Below are positions 19,641 through 29,144 of a DNA stretch of 64,000 nt, in pieces; the first letter of the stretch is position 1; every line of letters starts with the position of its first letter. Source of the DNA: Actinomadura rudentiformis (GTDB taxonomy: Bacteria; Actinomycetota; Actinomycetes; Streptosporangiales; Streptosporangiaceae); assembly GCF_008923185.1 (NCBI RefSeq), contig NZ_WBMT01000030.1:1-64000 (forward strand), in the 5' to 3' direction. The notes below the pieces were generated by a model, which saw only the letters and a program-made list of their open reading frames with translations, ran no database searches and was not told the DNA's origin. Position numbers and translations under genes: made by a program.

Positions 19641-20836
19641 GCGCCGCCGGACGACGGATCCGCAAGTACCCGTTCGACATGCATGAGCTCGACGTCTCGC
19701 CGTTGTACGCGCGGCTGCGTGAGCAGGAGCCGCTGAGCCGTGTCCAACTGCCCTACGGGGAGCCCGCCTGGCTGGCCACCCGCTACGACGACGTGAAGCT
19801 GGTGCTCAGCGATCCCCGCTTCAGCCGGGAGCTCGCCCAGGGCCTCGACCAGCCGAGACTGCGCTCGGAGAACACCGACGACGGCATCATGGGCATGGAC
19901 CCGCCTGACCACACCCGGCTGCGCCGCCTGGTGGGCAAGGCGTTCACCGCCCGCCGCGTCGAGCGGATGCGCGCCGAGGTCAAGGCCCGTGCCGGCGAAC
20001 TCATCGACACCATGGTCGAGGGGGGAGGCCCGGCCGACCTGGTCGAGCAGTTCGCGCGTCCGCTGCCCGTGTCGGTCATCTGCGACCTGCTCGGCGTACC
20101 CTACTCCGACCACGTGCGGTTCCGCCGCTGGACCGAGGCGCTCACCAACGACGAGACCACCAGCGGCGAGGTGCTCGCCGAGATCGGCCCGGAGCTCGAC
20201 GCCTACCTGGGCGAGCTGATCGCCGAACGCCGCCGGAATCCCACCGACGACCTGCTCGGCAGCCTCGTTCGCGCCCGCGACGACGGGGACCGCCTCAGCG
20301 AGGCGGAGCTGATCTCCATTGCGGGGCCCGGCCTGCTCACCGGTGGTGCCGAGACCGTGGCCTCCGGCATCCCGAGCTTCGCCTTCCACCTCCTGACCCA
20401 CCCGGACGAGCTGGCGCGGCTGCGTGCCGAACCGGGCCTGATGCGCACGGCCGTCGAGGAGCTGCTCCGGTTCATCCCGATCAACACCGCGGCGATGTTC
20501 GCCCGCTACTCCATGGAGGACGTGCGGCTCGGCGACGTGACCATCCGCGCGGGCGAGCCCGTGCTGCCGGCGCTCGCCGCCGCCAACCGTGATCCCGCGG
20601 TCTTCGACGATCCCGAACGCGTGGACCTCGCCCGCGCCAAGAACCCCCACCTGGCGTTCGGGCACGGTCCGCACCACTGCATCGGCGCCCAGCTGGCCCG
20701 GCTGGAGCTCCAGGTGGCCTTGGAGACCCTCCTCGAACGTTTCCCCGCCCTCCGGCTCGCGGACGGGCCGGAAGGCGTGAAGTGGAAGTTCGGTGTGATC
20801 GTCCGTGGCCCTGCCGAACTCCGAATCACCTGGTGA
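19637..20836 (+). CDS. Cytochrome P450 (tailoring oxidase)
   Basis: A 399-residue bacterial class I P450. The haem-binding loop FGHGPHHCIGAQLARLE holds the ligand cysteine near residue 349. The I-helix has GGAET, the ExxR motif appears in EELLR, and MDPPDHTRLRRLVGKAFT is the usual C-helix segment. It needs a ferredoxin and reductase, neither of which lies nearby. Position between the amino-sugar methyltransferase and a PKS module, with an ATGA overlap upstream, makes it a likely hydroxylase or epoxidase of the polyketide or its glycoside (inference). It resembles the macrolide-tailoring CYP107 type, but the subfamily cannot be assigned by eye. All landmark residues are present, so it should be active. 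Confidence 0.95.
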   Translation: MSAAGRRIRKYPFDMHELDVSPLYARLREQEPLSRVQLPYGEPAWLATRYDDVKLVLSDPRFSRELAQGLDQPRLRSENTDDGIMGMDPPDHTRLRRLVGKAFTARRVERMRAEVKARAGELIDTMVEGGGPADLVEQFARPLPVSVICDLLGVPYSDHVRFRRWTEALTNDETTSGEVLAEIGPELDAYLGELIAERRRNPTDDLLGSLVRARDDGDRLSEAELISIAGPGLLTGGAETVASGIPSFAFHLLTHPDELARLRAEPGLMRTAVEELLRFIPINTAAMFARYSMEDVRLGDVTIRAGEPVLPALAAANRDPAVFDDPERVDLARAKNPHLAFGHGPHHCIGAQLARLELQVALETLLERFPALRLADGPEGVKWKFGVIVRGPAELRITW

Positions 20837-20840
20837 GCTG

Positions 20841-23800
20841 ATGGCTACTTCGTCCGACCAGATAGTCGAAGCGCTGCGCGCGTCCCTTTTGGAGAACGAG
20901 CGCCTGCGCCGGGAGCTCAGCGAAGCCTCCGAGCCGTCCGAGGCCCCCGAGCGCCCCGAAAGTCCAGCCGAGCCGATCGCCATCATCGGGATGGGATGCC
21001 GGTTCCCCGGTGGCGTGACCGGACCGCAGAGCCTCTGGCGCCTGGTCGACGGTGGAACGGACGCGATCTCCGGCTTCCCCGCCGACCGGGGCTGGGACCT
21101 CGACGGCCTCTACGACCCCGAACCGGGCCTGCCCGGACGCAGCTGCGCCAACGAGGGCGGGTTCCTCCACGACGCGGCCGACTTCGACGCCGGCTTCTTC
21201 GACATCTCACCGCGCGAGGCCCTCGGCATGGACCCGCAGCAGCGCCTGATGCTGGAGACGTCCTGGGAGGCCGTCGAACGCGCCGGAATCGTCCCCTCGG
21301 CCCTCCGGGGCAGCCGGACCGGCGTCTTCTGCGGCGTGATGTACCACGACTACGGCGCCGGCAGCAGCGACGGCAGCCTCGTCTCCGGCCGCGTCTCGTA
21401 CACCCTCGGGCTGGAGGGCCCGGCCGTCACCGTCGACACCGCCTGCTCGTCCTCCCTGGTCGCGCTGCACTGGGCAGCCGAGTCCCTGCGCCGGGGCGAG
21501 TGCTCGCTCGCGCTCGCCGGAGGGGTGACGGTCATGGCCGCACCCGACATGTTCGTGTACTTCTCCGAGCAGCGGGGCCTGGCCGCTGACGGCCGCTGCA
21601 AGGCCTTCGGCGCCGCCGCCGACGGCATCGGCTGCTCCGAGGGCGCCGGTGTACTCCTGATGGAACGCCTCTCCGACGCCCGCCGCAACGGTCACCCGGT
21701 CGCCGCCGTCGTCACCGGCAGCGCGGTCAACCAGGACGGCGCCAGCAGCGGCTTCACCACGCCCAACGGTCCCGCGCAGCAACGCGTCATCCGGCAGGCC
21801 CTCGAATCCGCGCGCCTGGCGCCCGCCGACATCGACGTCGTCGAGGCCCACGGCACGGGTACCAGGCTCGGCGACCCCATCGAGGCCCGTGCGCTGCTCA
21901 CCGCCTACGGCCAGGACCGGCCCGCCGGGCGGCCGCTCCTGCTGGGCTCGATCAAGTCGAACCTGGGCCACACCCAGGCCGCCGCCGGGGCCGCCGGGAT
22001 CATCAAGATGGTCGAGGCGCTCCGCAACCGCCGCGTTCCGCCGACGCTGCACGCCGGCGAGCCGTCGCCCCACGTCGACTGGTCGGCGGGCCAGGTGCGC
22101 CTCGTCACCGAAGCCGTCCCCTGGGAACCGGATCCTGACCGCCCCCGCCGTGCCGGGGTCTCGTCGTTCGGCCTGAGCGGCACCAATGCCCACGTCATCA
22201 TCGAAGAGGCACCAGGGAATGGGCTCCCGGAACAGCCTGACGCGCCGTCCGGCGACCGGTCCACTGGCCGCACCCTGCCGTGGCTCCTGTCCGCACGTTC
22301 ACCTGAAGCCCTGCGCGCACAGGCCGCCCAGCTGCTGCCTCACGCGGCTCAGCACCCGGCGTCGGTCATCGGCCGTTCGCTGGCGCTCACGCGTTCCCAC
22401 TTCGAACACCGCGCGGCCGTGCTCGGCGCGGACCGTGAAGAACTCGTCAAGGCCCTCGCCGCTCTCGCTGACGGCACGGACTCACCCGGTCTCGTTCAAG
22501 GGAAGGCGCGTACCGGACGCGCGAAGACCGCGTTCCTCTTCACCGGCCAAGGTTCACAACGTCCAGGCATGGGGCGTGACCTCTATGGCACGTATCCGGC
22601 CTTCGCGGAAGCCTTCGACGAGATCTGCGCCGAATTCGACGAGCACCTGGACCGTCCCATCAAGGACGTCGTCTTCGGAGAAGACGCCGGGATCCTCGAC
22701 CAGACCGTCTACGCCCAGGCCGGGCTCTTCGCCCTGGAGGTGGCCCTCTTCCACCTGTTGCGATCGTGGGGAGTCTCTCCCGACATGGTCACCGGCCACT
22801 CCCTCGGTGAACTGGTCGCCGCCCATGTCAGCGGTGTCCTCACCTTGCCGGACGCCTGCACCCTCGTGGCGGCCCGCGGCCGTCTGATGCAGGCACTGCC
22901 CCCAGGAGGCGCGATGGCCGCCATCGCCGCCTCCGAGGCCGAGGTCCGTGCGGTCCTGACCGAGGGGACCGGCCTGGCCGCGGTGAACGGCCGCGCTTCC
23001 GTCGTCGTCTCCGGCGCGGCGGACGAGGTCGAGCTGATCGCGGCGCGTTTCGAAGCCGAGGGCCGCAGGGTCTCCCGGCTGCGGGTCTCGCACGCCTTCC
23101 ACTCGCCGCTCATGGAACCGATGCTGGATGACTTCCGCCGGGTCATCGGGAAGCTGGCGTTCCACCCGCCGGGCATCCCACTCGTCTCCAACGTCACCGG
23201 CGAGGTCGCCGCACCCTCTGAGCTCGGCTCACCCGGGTACTGGGTCCGGCATGTCCGCGCAACGGTCCGCTTCGGCGACGGCGTGGACACCCTCCTGGCC
23301 AGCAAGGTCACACGCCTGGTCGAGGTCGGCCCCGACGCCGTTCTCACCGGCCTGATCGGCTCCGACGACCACCTCTGCGTTCCGCTCCTCCGCCGCGACA
23401 CGGGCGAGTCCAGGTCGCTCATGACGGCCCTGTCCCGCCTCCATGCCGACGGCGCACGCATCGACTGGAACGAGGTCTTCGCGCCGTCGTCCCACCCCGT
23501 GGAACTCCCGACCTACCCGTTCCAGCGCAGGCGCTACTGGCAGGACGTCGCCACCCAGAACGGCGATCCCGGCAGCCTCGGCCTCGCGGGGACCGGGCAT
23601 CCCCTCCTCGCCGCGACCATGCGTCACGCCGACCGGTCCGGAGCCACCCTCACCGGGCGGATCTCCCTCGCCACTCACCCGTGGCTCGCGGCTCACGAGA
23701 TCGGCGGATCCGTCCTGCTCCCCGGAACGGCCTTCGTGGAGCTGGCACGCCGAGCGGGAGAAGAGGTCGGCTGTGACGTCGTCGAGGAACTCACCCTCGA

Positions 23801-26279
23801 AGCGCCCCTGGAACTCCCGCCCACGGGATCGACGACCCTGCAGGTGACGGTGGTCGCCGGCGCGGACGACGCGGACCGTTTCAAGGTCTCGATCTACTCC
23901 GGACGCGAAGACGGCCCGTGGACCCGCCACGCCGAGGGCGTCCTCACCACGGGCGCCGAGCCCCGGTCCTTCGACTTGATCGCATGGCCTCCACCGGGCG
24001 CGCAGCCCGTCGGCATCGAGGGCCTCTACGACGACCTGGCCGCCCAAGGCCACCGTTACGGTGCCGCCTTCCAGGGCCTGGCCGCGGCCTGGACCCACAA
24101 CGACGAGATCTTCGCCGAGGTCACCCTTCCCCAGGAGAGCGGCTTCGGCCTCGACCCGGCCGCCCTGGACTCGGCTCTGCACGCGATCGGCCTGAACGCA
24201 CCCGCGAGCGCGAGGCCGATGCTGCCGTTCGCCTGGTCACAGGTCGAGCTGTACGCGACCGGCGCACGTGCCCTCCGCGTCCGCATCTCGCCGTCCGGCC
24301 AGGAGTCGGTCTCCCTGAGACTGGCCGACACCGCCGGAGCCCCGGTCGCCTCGATCGGATCCCTGACCCTGCGCGCCCTGCCCGCCCAGGCCGCCCAGAC
24401 TGCCTCCACCGAGTCCCTCCATCGCGTGGACTGGACCAGGGCACCCGCCGGCGAACCCGTGGCCGGTGCCGGAATCTGTGCGGTCTTGGGCGACGACGAT
24501 CTGGGCCTGAACGTCGAACGCCACGCCGACCTCGCCGACGCGCTGGCCTCGGACGCCCCCACACCGGACACCGTGTTCGTTCCGTGTCCGGCTCCCGAAG
24601 CGGGCGACACTCCCGCCGCGGCCCGGTCCGTCGCCGCACAGTCCCTCGCCCTCGTCCAGTCCTGGCTGGCCGAGGAACGGTTCGAGTCATCCCGCCTGGT
24701 CATGGTGACCCATCGCGCCGTCGCCCTGGGCGACACGATCAACCTGCCGCAGACGCCGGTCTGGGGTCTGCTCCGCTCCGCCCAGCTGGAGAACCCCGGC
24801 CGGATCGTTCTCCTGGACCTGGACGGGCCCACACCACCCGGTCTCCTGCTTCGCGCCATCGCCACCGACGAGCCCGCCCTGGCCATCCGCGACGGCGAGA
24901 TCCTCGCTCCCCGGCTGGCCACCCTGCGTGCCGATGAGCCCGCCCAGGCAGGCCCGGCGCCCGGCGGAACGATCCTCATCACCGGTGGCACAGGTGTGCT
25001 GGGCAGCCTGGTCGCGCGTCACCTCATCGAAGAACACAAGGCCGAGCACCTCATCCTGACCAGCCGCAGGGGCCTTGCGGCTCCGGGCGCCGATGCCCTC
25101 CTCGCGGAGCTGCGCGCCCTCGGCGCCGAGGTGACCATCGAGGCCTGTGACGCGGCCGACCGCGGCGCCCTGTCCGAACTCCTGCGCTCGATTCCCGGCT
25201 CGCGTCCGCTGACGGCCGTGATCCATGCCGCGGGCGTCCTGGACGACGGCATCGTCACCGCCCTGGACCAGGACCGGATGGACACCGTTCTGCGTCCGAA
25301 GATCGACGCGGCCTGGAACCTGCACGAGCTGACCAGCGAGCTGGCCGGGGACCTGACCGCGTTCATCCTCTTCTCCTCCGCGGGTGGAGCCATGGGCGCC
25401 GCGGGCCAAGGCAACTACTCGGCCGCCAACACCTTCCTGGACGCCCTGGCCGTTCACCGCCGGAACCTCGGCCTGCCCGCGGTCTCCCTCGCCTGGGGCC
25501 TCTGGGCGGAAGGCGGCCTGGGCGAGAACCTTCAGGACACGGACGTCATCCGCATGAAGCGCACCGGCGTGCTGGGCCTGCGCGTAGGTGAAGGCCTTCG
25601 CCTCTTCGACGCGGCCTTCACCGCGCCGGAACCGCTCCTCGTTCCGGTCCGCCTCGACCTGGCCTCGATCCGCCACCAGCAGGACGGCGTCCCGCACATC
25701 CTGCGCGGCATGGTCGCCACCCGTCGGCGCCCGACCGCGACCACCGCACAGGCCACCTCATGGCCGGCGCGCCTGGCAGGCCGTTCCGAGGGGGAGGCGG
25801 AACGCGTCCTCCTCGGCCTCCTGCGCGCCGAAGCCGCCATCGTCCTCGGCCACGCCTCTGCGGAGGCCATCGACCCCGATCGGGGCTTCCTGGAGCTCGG
25901 GTTCGACTCCCTCACGGCCGTCGAGCTCCGCAACCGTCTCGCCGCGCACACCGACCTGCGGCTGCCCGCGACCCTGATCTTCGACCACCCGTCCGTGACC
26001 GCCCTGGCCGGGCATCTCCGCACCGTCCTGGCCGGCCGTCTCCGTACCGCCGTGGCGGGCGACGACGCCTCAGCGGATCTCGATGTCCAGATCGACCGGC
26101 TGGCGGCGGCCTTGACGGCGACCACCCCCGACTCCCGGCGCCACCAGGAGATCGCGGCCCGTCTCCGCGACCTCGCGGCCGCCTGGTCGTTCCGGCACGA
26201 GGACGACCATCACTTGGAGACGGCCAGCGCGGACGACCTCTTCGACATCCTCGACGAGGAACTGGGCGCCGCCGAGTAG
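20841..26279 (+). CDS. Single-module type I polyketide synthase: KS-AT-DH-KR-ACP
   Basis: A 1812-residue monomodular PKS. The ATG at 20841, preceded by GGTGAG at 6 nt, is preferred over the in-frame ATG at 20805, which lies inside the P450 gene. An N-terminal docking helix (about 1-35) is followed by KS 44-465 (DTACSSS, HGTGTRLGDP, NLGHTQAAAG), AT from 563 (GHSLGE, HAFHS; malonyl type), DH from 919 (HEIGGSVLLP), KR from 1375 (GGTGVLGS, LDD, NYSAAN) and ACP near 1687 (GFDSL). The final 70 residues form a charged helical C-terminal docking region. No ER or TE is present. Both docking ends mean it hands its chain to another PKS, so it must act before the TE-bearing protein although its gene comes after it. 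Confidence 0.97.
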   Translation: MATSSDQIVEALRASLLENERLRRELSEASEPSEAPERPESPAEPIAIIGMGCRFPGGVTGPQSLWRLVDGGTDAISGFPADRGWDLDGLYDPEPGLPGRSCANEGGFLHDAADFDAGFFDISPREALGMDPQQRLMLETSWEAVERAGIVPSALRGSRTGVFCGVMYHDYGAGSSDGSLVSGRVSYTLGLEGPAVTVDTACSSSLVALHWAAESLRRGECSLALAGGVTVMAAPDMFVYFSEQRGLAADGRCKAFGAAADGIGCSEGAGVLLMERLSDARRNGHPVAAVVTGSAVNQDGASSGFTTPNGPAQQRVIRQALESARLAPADIDVVEAHGTGTRLGDPIEARALLTAYGQDRPAGRPLLLGSIKSNLGHTQAAAGAAGIIKMVEALRNRRVPPTLHAGEPSPHVDWSAGQVRLVTEAVPWEPDPDRPRRAGVSSFGLSGTNAHVIIEEAPGNGLPEQPDAPSGDRSTGRTLPWLLSARSPEALRAQAAQLLPHAAQHPASVIGRSLALTRSHFEHRAAVLGADREELVKALAALADGTDSPGLVQGKARTGRAKTAFLFTGQGSQRPGMGRDLYGTYPAFAEAFDEICAEFDEHLDRPIKDVVFGEDAGILDQTVYAQAGLFALEVALFHLLRSWGVSPDMVTGHSLGELVAAHVSGVLTLPDACTLVAARGRLMQALPPGGAMAAIAASEAEVRAVLTEGTGLAAVNGRASVVVSGAADEVELIAARFEAEGRRVSRLRVSHAFHSPLMEPMLDDFRRVIGKLAFHPPGIPLVSNVTGEVAAPSELGSPGYWVRHVRATVRFGDGVDTLLASKVTRLVEVGPDAVLTGLIGSDDHLCVPLLRRDTGESRSLMTALSRLHADGARIDWNEVFAPSSHPVELPTYPFQRRRYWQDVATQNGDPGSLGLAGTGHPLLAATMRHADRSGATLTGRISLATHPWLAAHEIGGSVLLPGTAFVELARRAGEEVGCDVVEELTLEAPLELPPTGSTTLQVTVVAGADDADRFKVSIYSGREDGPWTRHAEGVLTTGAEPRSFDLIAWPPPGAQPVGIEGLYDDLAAQGHRYGAAFQGLAAAWTHNDEIFAEVTLPQESGFGLDPAALDSALHAIGLNAPASARPMLPFAWSQVELYATGARALRVRISPSGQESVSLRLADTAGAPVASIGSLTLRALPAQAAQTASTESLHRVDWTRAPAGEPVAGAGICAVLGDDDLGLNVERHADLADALASDAPTPDTVFVPCPAPEAGDTPAAARSVAAQSLALVQSWLAEERFESSRLVMVTHRAVALGDTINLPQTPVWGLLRSAQLENPGRIVLLDLDGPTPPGLLLRAIATDEPALAIRDGEILAPRLATLRADEPAQAGPAPGGTILITGGTGVLGSLVARHLIEEHKAEHLILTSRRGLAAPGADALLAELRALGAEVTIEACDAADRGALSELLRSIPGSRPLTAVIHAAGVLDDGIVTALDQDRMDTVLRPKIDAAWNLHELTSELAGDLTAFILFSSAGGAMGAAGQGNYSAANTFLDALAVHRRNLGLPAVSLAWGLWAEGGLGENLQDTDVIRMKRTGVLGLRVGEGLRLFDAAFTAPEPLLVPVRLDLASIRHQQDGVPHILRGMVATRRRPTATTAQATSWPARLAGRSEGEAERVLLGLLRAEAAIVLGHASAEAIDPDRGFLELGFDSLTAVELRNRLAAHTDLRLPATLIFDHPSVTALAGHLRTVLAGRLRTAVAGDDASADLDVQIDRLAAALTATTPDSRRHQEIAARLRDLAAAWSFRHEDDHHLETASADDLFDILDEELGAAE

Positions 26280-26323
26280 CCCGAGTAGCCGAGTAGCCCG
26301 AGTAAGCCGAGTAGCCCGAGTCA
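26272..26323 (+). repeat. Degenerate short tandem repeat at the PKS stop codon
   Basis: About six imperfect copies of an 8-9 bp unit, ccgagtag(c), run from the last codons of the single-module PKS into its 3' flank. Two copies carry a stop codon in the PKS frame or near it. The repeat looks like slippage expansion of the gene's own end. No function is evident. Confidence 0.75.
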
Positions 26324-26351
26324 AGAGTCATGGCCCGATCACGTCGACGAA

Positions 26352-26388
26352 CCCGAATGCCCGGGTCCAGCGGACCCGGGCTTTCGGG
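26352..26388. terminator. Convergent bidirectional terminator between PKS and LAL regulator
   Basis: A long hairpin: a 10-bp GC stem (gcccgggtcc / ggacccgggc) with a 3-nt loop, extended outward past one T-T mismatch by about six more pairs (cccgaa / ttcggg). It lies between the plus-strand PKS stop and the minus-strand LAL stop, so it can end both transcripts. No long T-run follows, as is common in actinomycetes. Confidence 0.85.
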
Positions 26389-26409
26389 GTGGTCGATCAG
26401 GGTGGTCGT

Positions 26410-29130
26410 TCAGGCGGGGGCCAGTGCTTCGGCGGCGGTCGTTTCGGCTTCGCCGGCCAGGGCCATGGGGAGGTCGGCCCGGCGAGTGATGGCCAGCTTC
26501 CGGTAGGCGCTGGTCAGATGCTGCTCGACCGTGCTGACGGTGACATAGAGCTTGCGGCCGATCTCGCGGTTGGTGTGCCCGGAGGCCGCGAGACTGGCCA
26601 CGCGGCGTTCGGCGTCGCTGAGAATGAGGGCGCCGTTGGCGTGTTCGGGCCGGGCCGGCTTGGAGTTGGGCTTGCCGGGGCTGAGGAGCGCGGCCAAGGA
26701 GGTGGCACCGCAGACCTTGCCTTCCTGCTCGGCGCGGCGGGCCGTGAGCCGGGCCTGGCTCAGCTCGCCTTGTTCGCGGTAAGCCTGGCTCAAGTCGGCC
26801 AGGGCATAGGCGAGTTCCCGGTGGTCGTCGCAACGTTCCAAGAGTTGGACGGCCTCCTGGAGCAGGAGAACGCGTTCCGGCACCGGCCCCGCCGCCGCCT
26901 TGACGCGCAGGGTGATGCCCCGCAGGCGGACGTCTGAGGGACCCGGGCCCAGACGGCCCAGCTGCTCGGTCAGCAGGACGCGGGCCTTCCCTGTACTGCC
27001 GAGGCGCAGGTGGGCCTGGGCCATGTCGGTCCGCCAGGGGACGGCCGCCGGAATGTCCAGGTCCCATTCCTTCATGAGCGCGCCGCAGCGTTCGAAGTCG
27101 TCGAGTGCCGCGAGCGGACGTCCGGCGGCGAGGTGGTGATGGCCGCTGGCATGCAGATAGTGCAGGCCGAAGACCGTGTCGAACATCGCGTCGGGGACGA
27201 GCTGGTCCAGCAGCTCGGTGGCCTTGCCGTGCCGGTGCAGCGCGGTGTTGGCCAGGACGCGGGTGCAGAGCGGGAGGCCGACGAGAACACCCCAGCTCTG
27301 CGGGTGCAGCGCGTTGAGCGCTTCTTTGGCCTGGTCGTCGGCTTCCAGCAGCTTTCCCTGGCGGAGCGCTATGGCGGCGCGGACGGCCTGGAGCATCGCC
27401 TGCCAGGTGGTCGAGCCCCGCCGTTCGGCCTCGCCGAGCAGCGTCTCGTGCCAGAACAGGGCCTTGCGCCGCTCACCGGCGTACTCCAGGAGGAGAAGGG
27501 CGATCGCGCCTGCCTCGGGGATCGTGTCGCCGAGGAAACTGCCCTGGAGCACATGCTCGGCGCCGCTGAGACCGTCCTCGATCGCGCCCCGCCGGACGGC
27601 CGGAGGCCGAGCGGCCTCCTTGCCGGCGAGGAGCCGGAGCGGCGAACCGTAGATCCAGCCGTAGGAGAAGGTCAGCTCGGTCACGGCGCGGGCGTCGGCC
27701 CGGCCCGCGGTGACGGCCAGCGCCTCAAGCGACTCGGTGGCGGCCTGCAGATCGCCGTTCCACAGTAGGTGCCTGATGATCGGCATGGCCTCGTGGCGGG
27801 CCAGCACACCGGCCCGCAGCGCGTCGTGCAGGGAGGGCAGGTGCCGCGCCGCCGCGGCCGGGTTGAACCGCCAGGCCCAGCGGACCAGGGCGATGCGCAG
27901 GCACCGCCGCTCGGACTCATCCCCGCACTCGCGGATCGCCAGCTCCAGGCTCCTGCCCGCGAGCTCGACGTCACCGGAACCCAGCGGCTGCTCGGCGGCC
28001 TGCCGGAGCACCCGCAGCGCCCAGTCGCCGGGCACGGCGTCGGCGCCGACCAGATGGCGCGCGACCTCGATCGGCTCGGCGCCCTGCTCGTACAGGAGTT
28101 CGGCGGCGCGGGCGTGCAGCTGGGTGGCGAGCTCAGTCGTCAGGCTGTAGAGGACGGTCGTGCGGATCTCGGGATGCCGGAACCGTCCCGACCGCAGCAG
28201 CCCGGCACCGTCGAGCACCGCCAGCATCTGCGTGACCGTGGTCGGCTTCATGCCGAGCAGACCGCCGACCAGCTCCGGTGTGGCGTGCTCGTTCAGCACG
28301 GCCAGGCCGATCGCGACCCTGATCAGATCCGGGTCCCAGCGGTGCAGGCAGTCCAGGAGCGCTTGGCGGAACGTCTCTCCCGCGCCGGCGCCCGCCCGGT
28401 GGTCCTCGATGAGCGCCTGGACGAGCAGCGGGTTGCCGCCGGTGATCTGGTAGCAGCGGGGAGCCAGCTCCACCCGGGAGGTGGCGCCGAGCCGATGCTC
28501 GACCAGCTCGGCGACACCGTCACGGGACACCCGGCCCAGCATGATCCGGCGATGCGGCCGGCGGACGACCTCCGCGTGGAAGACCGATCGCAGCAGGCTC
28601 GGCCGCGCCCACTCGGTGAGCGCCATGAAGATCCGCGCCGACCGCATCCGGCGGCGCAGGTAGAGCAGCACCTGCAGGGACGCGTGATCGGCGAACTGGA
28701 CATCGTCGACACTGATCACGACGGGGCGGGTCCGGGCCAGTTCGAGGACCAGGGCCGACAGGCCGTGCAGCTGTCCGGTGTCGGTCGGCCGCACGGCCTT
28801 GTCGTCGGCGTCGTCGTCGAGCGCCTCAACGCGGATCAGGGATGTGGCCCTGTCGACGACTTCGGGCGGCAGGGACGCGCTGTGCAGGAGTTGCCACATA
28901 ACGCCCATCTGAAGCCGTTGTTCGTCGCGTGCGCCCGCCGCGGTCAGAAGCAGCGCGCCCGACTCGTTGGCGAATTCGGCGACGGCGCCCAGCAGTTCGG
29001 TCTTTCCGCTGGCCAGGCCCCCAGTGATCAGGACCATCTGCCCGTGGTCGGCGGCCGAGCTGGAAATCGATTCCCGCAGGACCTCGTGGGTGTACTTTCT
29101 TTCAGCCGGTATGAACGGTGGTACTTCCAC
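26410..29130 (-). CDS. LAL-family (large ATP-binding LuxR) transcriptional regulator
   Basis: A 906-residue regulator of the MalT/PikD type. The N-terminal AAA ATPase has Walker A GGLASGKT (about 37-44) and Walker B VVISVDDVQFAD (near 135-146). A long helical middle region follows. The C-terminal LuxR helix-turn-helix (about 840-900) contains SDAERRVASLAASGHTNREI and VSTVEQHL. Such proteins are usually pathway-specific activators of macrolide and polyene clusters, so it probably activates the neighbouring PKS operon (inference). The start is GTG at 29130, with a G-rich SD-like stretch just upstream. It sits 14 nt after the small ORF upstream and is probably cotranscribed with it. It converges on the PKS operon across a strong terminator. 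Confidence 0.95.
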   Translation of the reverse strand: MEVPPFIPAERKYTHEVLRESISSSAADHGQMVLITGGLASGKTELLGAVAEFANESGALLLTAAGARDEQRLQMGVMWQLLHSASLPPEVVDRATSLIRVEALDDDADDKAVRPTDTGQLHGLSALVLELARTRPVVISVDDVQFADHASLQVLLYLRRRMRSARIFMALTEWARPSLLRSVFHAEVVRRPHRRIMLGRVSRDGVAELVEHRLGATSRVELAPRCYQITGGNPLLVQALIEDHRAGAGAGETFRQALLDCLHRWDPDLIRVAIGLAVLNEHATPELVGGLLGMKPTTVTQMLAVLDGAGLLRSGRFRHPEIRTTVLYSLTTELATQLHARAAELLYEQGAEPIEVARHLVGADAVPGDWALRVLRQAAEQPLGSGDVELAGRSLELAIRECGDESERRCLRIALVRWAWRFNPAAAARHLPSLHDALRAGVLARHEAMPIIRHLLWNGDLQAATESLEALAVTAGRADARAVTELTFSYGWIYGSPLRLLAGKEAARPPAVRRGAIEDGLSGAEHVLQGSFLGDTIPEAGAIALLLLEYAGERRKALFWHETLLGEAERRGSTTWQAMLQAVRAAIALRQGKLLEADDQAKEALNALHPQSWGVLVGLPLCTRVLANTALHRHGKATELLDQLVPDAMFDTVFGLHYLHASGHHHLAAGRPLAALDDFERCGALMKEWDLDIPAAVPWRTDMAQAHLRLGSTGKARVLLTEQLGRLGPGPSDVRLRGITLRVKAAAGPVPERVLLLQEAVQLLERCDDHRELAYALADLSQAYREQGELSQARLTARRAEQEGKVCGATSLAALLSPGKPNSKPARPEHANGALILSDAERRVASLAASGHTNREIGRKLYVTVSTVEQHLTSAYRKLAITRRADLPMALAGEAETTAAEALAPA

Positions 29131-29144
29131 CCTTCAGCCCCCTG

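Noticed and set aside
26272..26323. CRISPR-like array at the PKS 3' end
   Set aside because: Units are 8-9 bp with no spacers and no cas genes; it is a simple degenerate tandem repeat.
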